Positions 18,200-26,945 of a DNA stretch of 64,000 bases are shown here, piece after piece. The notes below the pieces were generated by a model. That model saw nothing but the letters and a program-made list of their open reading frames with translations, searched no databases and had not been told where the DNA came from. Origin of the DNA: CAZGKW01 sp964526295 (GTDB taxonomy: Bacteria > Planctomycetota > Phycisphaerae > FEN-1346); NCBI GenBank assembly GCA_964526295.1, contig CAZGKW010000014.1:1-64000 (forward strand), written 5' to 3'. A program made the translations under genes and the position numbers. Within the stretch, counting starts at the first letter, position 1, and each line of letters starts with the position of its first letter.

Positions 18200-19663
18200 A
18201 TGGTATTCAGCAGCCATCTCTTCGTGTTCTACTTCCTGCCCCTCGTGCTGCTCATCTACCATGCGCTGCCCCGGCGATGGATGAAGCACGGGGCCCTGAC
18301 GCTCCTCAGCTACCTCTTCTACGGGTGGGCCAACCCCCTGTTCGTGTTCCTGATGGCCTACTCGACGCTGATCGACTATGTGTGCGGCCTGGTGATGGCG
18401 GGCCAGCTCAGGCGGGGGGCGTGGGGCCGCCCCATCCCCTTGCTGGAGCGGGGCGGGTCGAGGTCCCCCGCCCAGACGCTCGCCCTGGTCGCCTCGATCG
18501 TCACGAACCTCTCGCTGCTCGGGTTCTTCAAGTACTTCAATTTCGGCGTGGCGAACTACAACGCCCTGCTGGACCTGGCGGGCCTGGAGCACCACGCCTG
18601 GCGCGACGCCCTGCGGATCACGCTGCCCCTGGGCATCAGCTTCTATACGTTCCAGTCGATGAGCTACTCGATCGACGTCTACCGGGGCGACGCCCGGGCC
18701 GTCCGCTCGCCGGTCGACTTCGCCTGCTACGTGGCGATGTTTCCACAGCTCGTGGCCGGGCCGATCATCCGGTTCCACGAGGTGGACGATCAGCTCCGGC
18801 ACCGGACGCACACCCTGGAGAAGTTTGCTCGAGGCGTCGGGTTCATCTCGTTGGGCCTGGCGAAGAAGGTCCTGCTGGCGAACGCCTGCGGCAAGATCGC
18901 CGACATGGCCTTCGACGCCGGCTCGGTCGGCCTGGGCGACGCCTGGTTCGGCGCGACCGCCTACGCCTTTCAGATCTACTTCGACTTCAGCGGCTACTCC
19001 GACATGGCCATCGGCCTGGGGCTGATGCTGGGCTTCGTCTTTCCGAAGAACTTTGACTCGCCGTACCGGGCAGGGTCGGTCACGGAGTTCTGGCGGCGGT
19101 GGCACCTGTCGCTCTCGACGTGGCTCCGCGACTATCTCTATATCCCCCTCGGGGGCAACCGCAAGGGCGGCGCCCGGACCTACGTCAACCTCGCCCTCGT
19201 CATGCTCCTGGGGGGCCTGTGGCACGGGGCGGCCTGGAACTTCATCATCTGGGGCGCCATCCACGGGGCCATGCTCGCCCTGGAGCGGGCCATGGGCAAG
19301 GACCCCATCTACGTCCGTCTGCCGCGGCCCCTGAAGGTCGCCATCACGTTCATCATCCTCCTCGGCACCTGGGTGTTCTTCCGGTCCCCCGACCTTTCGT
19401 CGGCCCTGGGTTACTTGAAGTCGATGGCCGGTTTCGGCGCCGCCCAGGAGGGGGCGGGCCTGCTGGCGGGCATCATCTACCAGCCCTACTATCTGCTCTC
19501 GTTTATTATCGCAGGCGTCGTCGTGTGGGGCTGTCCCCAGACGTGGGACTTCACGCGCCGCATGACGTGGCCGAAGGTCGTCGTCGTCCTCGGGGCGCTC
19601 CTGGTGTCGCTCGTGGTCCTGACGACCCAGGAGTTCAACCCGTTCATCTACTTCATCTTCTAG
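18200..19663 (+). CDS. MBOAT-family polysaccharide O-acetyltransferase (AlgI-like)
   Basis: 487-residue membrane-bound acyltransferase that would move acetyl groups from a cytoplasmic donor across the inner membrane for exopolysaccharide O-acetylation. MVFSSHLFVFYFLPLVLLIYH is the standard AlgI/DltB-like start, so the ATG at 18200 is preferred to upstream extensions. About ten hydrophobic helices. Family marks: LPLGISFYTFQSMSYSIDVYRG, PQLVAGPIIRFHE, and the active-site His motif GLWHGAAWNFIIWG. The AlgJ-like gene follows after 10 nt. Confidence 0.93.
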   Translation: MVFSSHLFVFYFLPLVLLIYHALPRRWMKHGALTLLSYLFYGWANPLFVFLMAYSTLIDYVCGLVMAGQLRRGAWGRPIPLLERGGSRSPAQTLALVASIVTNLSLLGFFKYFNFGVANYNALLDLAGLEHHAWRDALRITLPLGISFYTFQSMSYSIDVYRGDARAVRSPVDFACYVAMFPQLVAGPIIRFHEVDDQLRHRTHTLEKFARGVGFISLGLAKKVLLANACGKIADMAFDAGSVGLGDAWFGATAYAFQIYFDFSGYSDMAIGLGLMLGFVFPKNFDSPYRAGSVTEFWRRWHLSLSTWLRDYLYIPLGGNRKGGARTYVNLALVMLLGGLWHGAAWNFIIWGAIHGAMLALERAMGKDPIYVRLPRPLKVAITFIILLGTWVFFRSPDLSSALGYLKSMAGFGAAQEGAGLLAGIIYQPYYLLSFIIAGVVVWGCPQTWDFTRRMTWPKVVVVLGALLVSLVVLTTQEFNPFIYFIF

Positions 19664-19673
19664 GGACGCGAGC

Positions 19674-21530
19674 GTGTCGCAGCCGAAGACCATCCTGACC
19701 CGCGAGGAGCTGGCCCGGGCCGAGGTCGGCCATACCGCCGTCACGGGGCCCATGAAAGCGGTCCTGGCGGCCGGGTTCCTGGCGATCATCTTCTCGGTGC
19801 CCCTCGTCCAGTTCGGCCTCTCGACGCACCGCTACCTGGCAGGCCGGCGGGACACGCCCGTGCCGCAGCCGTTCGACATCTTCTACGCGCTGCCGGACGC
19901 CGGGGCGGCGTTTGCCCGGACGGAGGGCGGACCGCTCGACCGGCTCCTCGCCATGAACCGGGTGCTGCTCCGCGGCATCGACCGCTACGAGACCGCCCTG
20001 GAGGAGGAGTCCTGCGCGGGCGCGTGGATTCGGCCGCCGGCCCAGCACGTCCTTGCGGCATGGCTGGGCTCGGGCAACGAGCAGGCCTATGTCGGCCGGA
20101 AGGGGTGGCTCTTCTACCGTCCGGGCCTGGACTACCTGACGGGGCCGGCGTTCCTCGATCCGGCCTACCAGGCCCGCCGCGCCGCCTCGGGCAGCGAGAC
20201 GGTGGCCCCGCCGCAGCCCGATCCGCTGAAGGCCGTGCTCGAGTTCCGCGAGCAGCTCGCCGAGCGGGGCATCGCCCTGGTCGTCATGCCGACGCCCGTC
20301 AAGCCGTGCGTCCACCCGGAACGCTTCTCCCCCCGCTACGAGCCCGAGGCGGGGCCGATCCAGAACCCGTCCTACGGGGAGTTCGTCGCGGCGATCGAGG
20401 CCCGCGGCGACACCGGCCTGCATGTCGTCGACGTCGCCCCGGAGCTGGTCGAGGCGAAGGCCGAGGCCGAGCGGCCCCAGTACCTGGCCACCGACACGCA
20501 CTGGCGGCCGGAGGCGGTCGAGCGCGTCGCGACGCGGCTCGCGGCGGCCATGACGGAGCACGTCGAACTCCCGGCCGTCCGTCCGCCGGGCTTCGTCCGG
20601 GCCCCGTCCGCCGAGGTGACCAACGAGGGCGACGTGGCCGCCTTGCTGGACCTGCCCGAAGGCCAGACGGCCTTCCCGCCGGAGACGGTCCGCATCCGCC
20701 AGGTCCGGCATTGGGGCGGGGGGCTGTGGCGGTCCGACCCGGGGGCCGACGTGCTCGTCCTCGGCGACAGCTTCTCGAACATCTACTCGCTGGAGGCGAT
20801 GGGGTGGGGCGAATCGGCCGGTCTCATCGAGCAGCTCTCGCTGGCCCTCGACCGGCCCGTCGACCGGATCGTCCGCAACGACGACGGGGCCCACGCGACG
20901 CGGCAGGTCCTGAGCCGGGAGCTGGCCCGTGGCCGCGACCGTCTGGCCGGCAAGCGGGTCGTCGTCTGGCAGTTCGCCGTCCGGGAGCTGTCGGTCGGCG
21001 ACTGGCAGCTCCTGCCGATGGACCTCGGCGAACCGCCCGACGAGCAGTTCGTCGTCCCCGAGCCCGGCGAACAGCGCGTCGTCACGGGCACGGTGGCCGC
21101 CGTCTCGTTCGTGCCGCGGCCGGGAGCGGTGACCTACCGCGACCACATCTGCTCGGTCCACCTGGTGGACCTGGAGGACGAGAAAGGGCCGATTGCCGGC
21201 GGCCAGGCGGTCGTCTATCTCATGAGCATGCGGGACAGCGAGTGGACCGAGGCGGCCCGGCTCCGTCCCGGCGACCGGATCACCGTCCGCATCCGTCCGT
21301 GGATGGATGTCCAAGAGGAGTTGGGCGGCATCAACCGGAGCGAGCTGACGGACATGGCCCTCAGGCTCCAGGAGCCGAATTGGGGCGAGCCGCTCGAGGC
21401 GCAAGCGGGGGTCGTCGGCTTCGGCACGCCGGAAGGAGGCGTCGGGCGGCCCTGGCCGGTCTTCGTCCTGGCGGGTGTGCTGGCGGCCTGCCTCTCGGCG
21501 CGGGCCGTCGACAAGCTCACGAGGCGATAG
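19674..21530 (+). CDS. AlgJ/AlgX-like SGNH acetyltransferase with C-terminal module
   Basis: 618 residues, GTG start 10 nt after the AlgI-like stop. One N-terminal helix (AVLAAGFLAIIFSVPLVQFG) and one C-terminal helix (FVLAGVLAACLSARAV) anchor it. Catalytic elements of the AlgJ/AlgX SGNH fold: TDTHW (Asp274, His276) and GDSF (Ser366). Residues about 465-570 (VAAVSFVPRPGAVTYRDHI, ARLRPGDRITVRIRPWMD) form an extra domain resembling the C-terminal module of the two LamG proteins in this window. Would transfer acetyl from the AlgI-like partner to a periplasmic polysaccharide. Confidence 0.85.
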   Translation: MSQPKTILTREELARAEVGHTAVTGPMKAVLAAGFLAIIFSVPLVQFGLSTHRYLAGRRDTPVPQPFDIFYALPDAGAAFARTEGGPLDRLLAMNRVLLRGIDRYETALEEESCAGAWIRPPAQHVLAAWLGSGNEQAYVGRKGWLFYRPGLDYLTGPAFLDPAYQARRAASGSETVAPPQPDPLKAVLEFREQLAERGIALVVMPTPVKPCVHPERFSPRYEPEAGPIQNPSYGEFVAAIEARGDTGLHVVDVAPELVEAKAEAERPQYLATDTHWRPEAVERVATRLAAAMTEHVELPAVRPPGFVRAPSAEVTNEGDVAALLDLPEGQTAFPPETVRIRQVRHWGGGLWRSDPGADVLVLGDSFSNIYSLEAMGWGESAGLIEQLSLALDRPVDRIVRNDDGAHATRQVLSRELARGRDRLAGKRVVVWQFAVRELSVGDWQLLPMDLGEPPDEQFVVPEPGEQRVVTGTVAAVSFVPRPGAVTYRDHICSVHLVDLEDEKGPIAGGQAVVYLMSMRDSEWTEAARLRPGDRITVRIRPWMDVQEELGGINRSELTDMALRLQEPNWGEPLEAQAGVVGFGTPEGGVGRPWPVFVLAGVLAACLSARAVDKLTRR

Positions 21531-21560
21531 GGCGTTACCGAATTGAATCGGAGGGACGCG

Positions 21561-22688
21561 ATGAGACGTGTATGGGTTTGGTGTGTGGCGGCAGCGGTCC
21601 TGATGTCGCTTGCGGCGCCGTCCGCGGGAGCAGGCAGCCACGAGGAGGTCCGTGCGACACCGCTCCAGGAGAAGTTCATGGCCGCTCTCGGCTCGCGTGC
21701 GGCCGCCGCTGAGAAGACCGGCGCCATGGCCGTCCGTGGTGCCGGCGGCTGGCTGTTCTTCAGCAAAGAGCTTCGGCACCTCAGCGTCGGGCGTTTCTGG
21801 GGCGAGCGGGCCGCCGAGGTCAGCCGCGCCTCGTCGCCCGAGGCCGCCGACCCGCTCCCCGTGATCGTCGACGTTCACGAGCAGCTCAAGGGCCGCGGCA
21901 TCAAGCTCGTCCTCGTGCCCGTGCCGCCCAAGGCCGTCGTCTACCCGGACGAAATCGCGTCGGTGGTCCCGGCGGGGGAGGACCGGACACCGCCTCGTCT
22001 CGACCCCTATCTCCAGGCCTTCTACGAGCAGCTCGAGCGGCGCGGTGTGACCGTCCTGGACCTCGTGCCGATGTTCCTCAAGAACCGCGACCACGCCAAG
22101 GGCCCCGTCTACTGCCGGACCGATACTCACTGGTCCGGCGTGGGATGTGTGCTGGCGGCCGAGGCGATCGCGGCGACGCTTCGCACGCAACCCTGGTACG
22201 CAAGCACCGCGAAGAAAGCCCCGGCGTCCGAGTGGCGCGACGTGACGATCACCGGTGACCTGGTCCGCCACCTGCCCGAGGGCTCCCCGGCCGCAGGCCC
22301 GGAGACGCTCAAGCTCCGCTTCGTGGGAACGCAGACGGGACCGGCCCTCGAGGCCGTGGCCCCTGACGAAGCCAGCCCCGTCCTCCTGATGGGCGACAGC
22401 CACACCCTGGTCTTCCATGCCGGGGGCGACCTGCATGCCGCCGGGGCGGGCCTGCCGGACCAGCTTGCCGCCGAGCTGGGCCTTGCCGTCGACCTGATCG
22501 GGACGCGGGGATCGGGCGCGACGCCTGTCCGGTTCACCCTCTATCGCCGGTCGCTGAAGGACAAGGCATACCTGGCGGGCAAGAAGGTGGTCGTGTGGTG
22601 CCTGTCGGCCCGGGAGTTCACCGAGTCGTTCCAGGGGTGGCAGACCTTGCCGGTAAGCAAATGGCCGGCTGCCAAGGCGTCGGAATGA
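21561..22688 (+). CDS. Second AlgJ/AlgX-like periplasmic acetyltransferase
   Basis: 375 residues with cleavable signal peptide (VWVWCVAAAVLMSLAAPSAGAG); the ATG at 21561 has GGAGG upstream. Catalytic motifs of the family: TDTHW (Asp188, His190) and GDSH (Ser280). GAGGWLFFSKELRHLSVG near residue 65 is the usual AlgJ/AlgX N-terminal strand. It lacks the extra C-terminal domain and membrane anchor of the preceding protein, so the pair may split into a membrane-tethered and a soluble acetyltransferase, as AlgJ and AlgX do in Pseudomonas (inference). Confidence 0.85.
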   Translation: MRRVWVWCVAAAVLMSLAAPSAGAGSHEEVRATPLQEKFMAALGSRAAAAEKTGAMAVRGAGGWLFFSKELRHLSVGRFWGERAAEVSRASSPEAADPLPVIVDVHEQLKGRGIKLVLVPVPPKAVVYPDEIASVVPAGEDRTPPRLDPYLQAFYEQLERRGVTVLDLVPMFLKNRDHAKGPVYCRTDTHWSGVGCVLAAEAIAATLRTQPWYASTAKKAPASEWRDVTITGDLVRHLPEGSPAAGPETLKLRFVGTQTGPALEAVAPDEASPVLLMGDSHTLVFHAGGDLHAAGAGLPDQLAAELGLAVDLIGTRGSGATPVRFTLYRRSLKDKAYLAGKKVVVWCLSAREFTESFQGWQTLPVSKWPAAKASE

Positions 22689-22839
22689 CGTCGCGCGACT
22701 GCGCCCGCGCTGGCTCCCCGGATCGGGTCATTCGCGGCGCTTCCGGCTATCCGAAGCGCCCGTGGGGCTGTTTCGAGCTGCTTCTGTAAGTCCCGCGCTA
22801 AGCATGGGTTATATTCAGGGTAAAATTGGCGTGCAGGTC

Positions 22840-22867
22840 TTGTCTCCCCGCTGGCCGCTCGTATACT
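22840..22867 (+). promoter_or_regulatory. Putative sigma70 promoter of metallophosphoesterase 1
   Basis: TTGTCT (22840-22845), 16-nt spacer, TATACT (22862-22867); leader about 70 nt to the ATG at 22946. Confidence 0.55.
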
Positions 22868-22945
22868 TCCCGCAGAGAAACCGTCGCGGCCGGGGGCCTG
22901 GGCGCCTCTTCGCCGCCAGCCCGGGGAACTTGCCTGGGAGAGACG

Positions 22946-24424
22946 ATGCTCGTATTCTTCAGCGACGTTCACCTCACGGACGGCACCTCGGGCGAAACGA
23001 TCAACGAAGAGGCCTTCGAGCGGTTCGTCGACCAGATCGGTGACCTGGCCGAAAAGCGCCGGGCCGAAGAGGTCCGGGTCGTGCTCCTCGGCGACGGCTT
23101 GGATATCATCCGCAGCGACCGATGGCTCGACGGCCGCGGCGGCACGCGCCCCTGGAGTCCGCCCGGCGGGGAGCAGCGCCGCCGGGGGCTCGACATCCTC
23201 AGCGCCATCCTCGACAACAACCGTCGCGCCGTCGAGACCCTCCGCGAGATGCCCTACCGCATCGCGGCCCGCAGCCGCGTTCCCTACTGGCGGGTCCACT
23301 TCGACTACGTCCTGGGCAACCACGACTGGCTGATCGACCGGTACCGGGCCACCCGCCAGCTTGTGGCCGGGGCCCTCGGCCTGTCGGTCGATTACGTCCA
23401 GCGGGGGTTCCCGTTCGTCTATACGTCGCCGCCGGACGAATACGACGTGATGGCCCGCCACGCCGACATCCACGACCGGCTGAACTACGACGAGACGCTC
23501 GGCCGCGACGCCTCCAGCTACGGCGACGCCATCGTCGTGGAGCTGCTGAACCGTTTCCCCCTGGAGGTCGAGCGGGGGATGGACGGGGACCCGGGGGGCG
23601 AACGGATCGTCCGGCGCCTGAAGGAAGTCGATAACGTCCGCCCATACGAGGCGATGGCCTCCTGGGTGGCCGAGGTCCTGACAGGGCTCGATTCCGGCCA
23701 TCCTATGGACCGTACGCCACGCAGCCCTGTCGCCGAAGATGCGGCGTCCTCTGGACCCGAGAGGCCCGTAGCGGCCCATCGGACGGCCCAGGTGGCCCGG
23801 GAGGCCCTGAAGCGGTGCCTTCGCGACTTCACGGAGGACGAGACGATCCAGGCCTTTGCCCGGCGCCAGCTTTCCTGGTTGGAGCGGCTCTATGCCCGGA
23901 TGCTGCTCTACCAGATGGCCCGGCGCCGCGTCAGTTGCCTGGACTTCTGGTCCCGCATGGGCGAGCGGCTGTACAAGGGCTGGCAGCTCCTGCGTAACCA
24001 GCCCGGCTCGCGGTACGCCGCCAAGGCCCTCCTCGAACGCCACCCCGACGGCCAGGTGCCGCGATTCGTCGTCTACGGCCACTCCCACCGGGTGGAGAGC
24101 GTGCCGCTGGGCCCGTACCCGCGCGGAGGGGACCGGTTCTACCTGAACACCGGCACCTGGCGGAGCATCTGGCGGAAGGCCCGGACCGAGGACGGTCGGC
24201 CCCACTTCGCCTCGTGGAAAGAAATGAGCTACGTGGTCGTCTACTCGCCGCACGAGGCGAGCGGCACGCATGAGTTCGAGATCTGGACGGGCAGTCTGCG
24301 GGACCGGGGCAAGCCCGCCCCCCATCGTCGCTCGCGGCCGCCGGTCCGGCCGGAGCGCGTCCGTCCGGGGCCGGCCGAGATGCCCGCCGACGAGCCCGAC
24401 GAGACCCTCGTGCCGGTGGGCTGA
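22946..24424 (+). CDS. Calcineurin-like metallophosphoesterase, tandem copy 1
   Basis: 492 residues, cytoplasmic (no signal). Metal ligands in order: FSDVHLTDG (Asp7, His9), LLGDGLDII, GNHDWLIDRY, a middle block HADIHDRLNYDE, and C-terminal VYGHSHRVESVPLG. The start at 22946 places the first motif at the N-terminus, as usual, with GGGAGAG upstream. The region between GNHD and GHSH is long (about 230 residues) and includes RRLKEVDNVRPYEAM and a Pro/Ser-rich stretch (about 250-275). The C-terminus ends with LNTGTWRSIW and an Arg/Pro tail. Substrate unknown; the next gene is a clear paralogue. Confidence 0.85.
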   Translation: MLVFFSDVHLTDGTSGETINEEAFERFVDQIGDLAEKRRAEEVRVVLLGDGLDIIRSDRWLDGRGGTRPWSPPGGEQRRRGLDILSAILDNNRRAVETLREMPYRIAARSRVPYWRVHFDYVLGNHDWLIDRYRATRQLVAGALGLSVDYVQRGFPFVYTSPPDEYDVMARHADIHDRLNYDETLGRDASSYGDAIVVELLNRFPLEVERGMDGDPGGERIVRRLKEVDNVRPYEAMASWVAEVLTGLDSGHPMDRTPRSPVAEDAASSGPERPVAAHRTAQVAREALKRCLRDFTEDETIQAFARRQLSWLERLYARMLLYQMARRRVSCLDFWSRMGERLYKGWQLLRNQPGSRYAAKALLERHPDGQVPRFVVYGHSHRVESVPLGPYPRGGDRFYLNTGTWRSIWRKARTEDGRPHFASWKEMSYVVVYSPHEASGTHEFEIWTGSLRDRGKPAPHRRSRPPVRPERVRPGPAEMPADEPDETLVPVG

Positions 24425-24590
24425 CCGTCGGCCGAGAGTTTTCCGCCTTTCTGCCGCGAGCAAGCCTTCACCGGCCCTCGAAGGTCCTTCCTGCCGATTT
24501 GGGGCTTGCCATTTCCGCGTCCTGACGCGAAACTCCCTGAAGCGCCCAGGCGACCCATTCGCCGCCGACCGGCCCCCGGGGCAGCCACGC

Positions 24591-25931
24591 ATGCTCGTCT
24601 TCTTCAGCGACGTCCACCTGACCGACGGCTCCACCGGTCCGACGCTCAACCCCGAGGCATTCGAGCTGTTCGTGGACCGCGTCGCCCGGCTGGCCCGTCG
24701 GCGGCAAGCGCCGGCCGTCTGGTGCGTACTCCTGGGCGACGGGCTCGACCTGATCCGGAGCCTGGCCTGGCTTCGCGACCCGGACGGTCCGCGGCCGTGG
24801 GACCCCCCCGGCCCGGACCAGGAGGCCCTGGTTCTCGAGGTCCTCGACCGGATCCTGGGGGCCAACCGGGAGGCCGTCGAGGTTCTCCGTGCTCTGCCCG
24901 AGCAGATCGCCCGCAAGCGCCGCATCAGCGCCCGGAAGGTCCGCTTGGACTATCTACTCGGGAACCACGACTGGCTGATCAATCGCTACCCGTCGGCCCG
25001 CCAGCGGGTGGTCAGAGCGCTCGGCTTGGACGAGGCGTTCCTCGGCGAGCTCCTGCCGACCGCGTTCCCCTGGCCCGGCGCCGCCGACGAGGCCGAGCCC
25101 TACGGGGTGCTGGCGCGCCACGGCGACGTCTTCGACGCGACAAACTACGATGCGGATGTCGGCCGCGACGCCTCCAGCGTTGGCGACGCCGTCTGCGTCG
25201 AGCTGCTGGCGCGTCTCCCAGAGATGGTGGCCCACGACCAGGAGTTTGCCGGCCATCCGGGGCGGGACGAGGTTCTGATGAGGCTCCGGGAGATCGATCA
25301 TGTCCGCCCGCTGTCTCTGGTGCCGGAATGGATCGTCGAGGCCGGCCAGGTGGAGGGCCGGCACGACCCGGCCATCCATCGGGCGATCCACCGGGGCCTG
25401 AGACGGTCGATCGACCAGTTCCGCAGGGCCCGGGTCTACCGTCGATTCGTGCGCCGCCGCCTCAGTGCCCGGCAGCGGTTCTACCTGACGCGGGTGCTGC
25501 TGAATCTCAGGCGGCAGGAGCTGAGCGCCACCGGCGCCTGGACGGACTGGGTCCTGAGGCTCGGCCGGGCGCTGCACTCGTTCTGGGGACCCAGCCCCAC
25601 CGAGTACACCCGCCGGGCGCTCCAGGAGGTCCCGGTCGAGGGCCCCCCGCCGCGGTTCGTCGTCTACGGCCACACCCACATGGTCGAGAAGGTGCCCCTG
25701 GGCCAGGACGAGGCCGGCGCCGAGCGGTTCTACCTGAACACGGGAACCTGGCGGCGGGTGTGGCACCGGGGATGGACGCCGGAAGGGGCGGCCCACTTCG
25801 CCGCCTGGAAGGTCATGACCTACGTGGTCCTCTACGGGCCCGAGGAGGCCGGGGGCCGGCACGCGTTCGAAGTCTGGACGGGCGACCTGTGCGACCGCGG
25901 CCCCGGCCAGATGCGTCGGCCGCCCGGCTGA
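24591..25931 (+). CDS. Calcineurin-like metallophosphoesterase, tandem copy 2
   Basis: 446 residues, the tandem paralogue of the preceding gene with the same order of motifs: FSDVHLTDG, LLGDGLDLI, GNHDWLINRY, HGDVFDATNYD, MRLREIDHVRPLS, VYGHTHMVEKVPLG, LNTGTWRRVW. It lacks the Pro/Ser-rich insertion of copy 1. The paralogues share the non-catalytic C-terminal block HFAxWKxMxYVVxYxP...HxFExWTGxLxDRG, so the duplication covered the whole gene. The spacer of 166 nt holds no obvious promoter. Substrate unknown; the long insert between metal motifs distinguishes both from simple phosphodiesterases. Confidence 0.85.
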   Translation: MLVFFSDVHLTDGSTGPTLNPEAFELFVDRVARLARRRQAPAVWCVLLGDGLDLIRSLAWLRDPDGPRPWDPPGPDQEALVLEVLDRILGANREAVEVLRALPEQIARKRRISARKVRLDYLLGNHDWLINRYPSARQRVVRALGLDEAFLGELLPTAFPWPGAADEAEPYGVLARHGDVFDATNYDADVGRDASSVGDAVCVELLARLPEMVAHDQEFAGHPGRDEVLMRLREIDHVRPLSLVPEWIVEAGQVEGRHDPAIHRAIHRGLRRSIDQFRRARVYRRFVRRRLSARQRFYLTRVLLNLRRQELSATGAWTDWVLRLGRALHSFWGPSPTEYTRRALQEVPVEGPPPRFVVYGHTHMVEKVPLGQDEAGAERFYLNTGTWRRVWHRGWTPEGAAHFAAWKVMTYVVLYGPEEAGGRHAFEVWTGDLCDRGPGQMRRPPG

Positions 25932-25962
25932 TCCCTTCCCCTGCGCGGCGGCGGCCCGAGCC

Positions 25963-25991
25963 TTCATTTCCTGAAGCCCGCATGGTATAAT
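25963..25991 (+). promoter_or_regulatory. Putative extended -10 promoter of the DUF89 gene
   Basis: TTCATT (25963-25968), 17-nt spacer, TATAAT (25986-25991) preceded by TGG, an extended -10. About 45 nt before the chosen start. Confidence 0.6.
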
Positions 25992-26041
25992 GAACGGCTT
26001 TGTTACTCGCCGGGGGCAGGGGGGGGGGACGGGGGTGGGTG

Positions 26042-26926
26042 TTGAGGACCTACCTGGACTGTATCGCGTGCTTCGCTCGGCAGGCGCTGGACGCCGCGCG
26101 GATGGCCAGTGACTCCGAGACCGTCCACCAGCAGGTGATGCGAGCGGTCCTTCGGGCGGCGGCCGAGATGGACATGCGGACGCCGCCGCCCGCCATGGGC
26201 CAGCGGATTCACCGATTGATCCGCGGCCTGGTCCGCGACGCCGACCCCTACCGCGACGTCAAGGCCCGACTGAACCGGCTGGCCCTGGGCCTGTACCCGG
26301 CGTTTGAGGCGCGGGTGGCGGACGCCGAGGACCCCTTCGCCGAGGCCGTCCGCGTGGCGATTGCCGCCAACGTCATCGACCTGGGGGCGAAGACCGGGGC
26401 GGAGCTGACCGACGTCCGTCAGGCCATGGAATCGGCTTTGAGCGGGCCGCTCGACGGCGACGTGGCACGGCTCCGACAGGCCGTCGGGGCGTCGGACGCC
26501 ATCCTGTACCTGGCGGACAACGCCGGCGAGATCGTCTTCGACCGGCTCCTCATCGAGCGGCTGCCCACCGAGAAGGTGACGCTGGTCGTCAAGGGGGGCC
26601 CTGTCATCAATGACGCGACGATGGAGGACGCCGCGGTGGCCGGGCTCACGGAGCTGGTCGAGGTCATCGACACGGGTTCGGACGCCCCCGGCACGCTCCT
26701 GGAGACGTGCTCGGACGGTTTCGTGGCGCGGGCCGCCGGCTTCGACCTGGTCCTGGCGAAGGGGCAGGCCAACTACGAGACGCTGAGCGACCGGGCCAAG
26801 CACACCTTCTTCCTGCTGCTCGTCAAGTGCGACGTGCTCGCCCGCGACCTGGGGTGCGACCGGGGCTCGCTGGTGGTCCGCGAGAGACAGCCCGGCCCGG
26901 CCGCGGCGGCAAGGCGGTGGCGATAG
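26042..26926 (+). CDS. DUF89/ARMT1-like damage-control phosphatase
   Basis: About 294 residues. The TTG at 26042 gives MRTYLDCIACFARQALDAAR, the conserved DUF89 start; GTG at 26039 is an alternative. Family motifs: YLADNAGEIVFDRLLIE and VVKGGPVINDATMEDA, whose Asp and Asn ligate the metal, and LVLAKGQANYETLSD near the C-terminus. Members of this group act as metal-dependent phosphatases on damaged or excess phosphometabolites (established for plant and human members). The substrate here is unknown. The radical SAM gene follows after 19 nt. Confidence 0.85.
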   Translation: MRTYLDCIACFARQALDAARMASDSETVHQQVMRAVLRAAAEMDMRTPPPAMGQRIHRLIRGLVRDADPYRDVKARLNRLALGLYPAFEARVADAEDPFAEAVRVAIAANVIDLGAKTGAELTDVRQAMESALSGPLDGDVARLRQAVGASDAILYLADNAGEIVFDRLLIERLPTEKVTLVVKGGPVINDATMEDAAVAGLTELVEVIDTGSDAPGTLLETCSDGFVARAAGFDLVLAKGQANYETLSDRAKHTFFLLLVKCDVLARDLGCDRGSLVVRERQPGPAAAARRWR

Positions 26927-26945
26927 GGCAGGGCGAGGGGAACCA

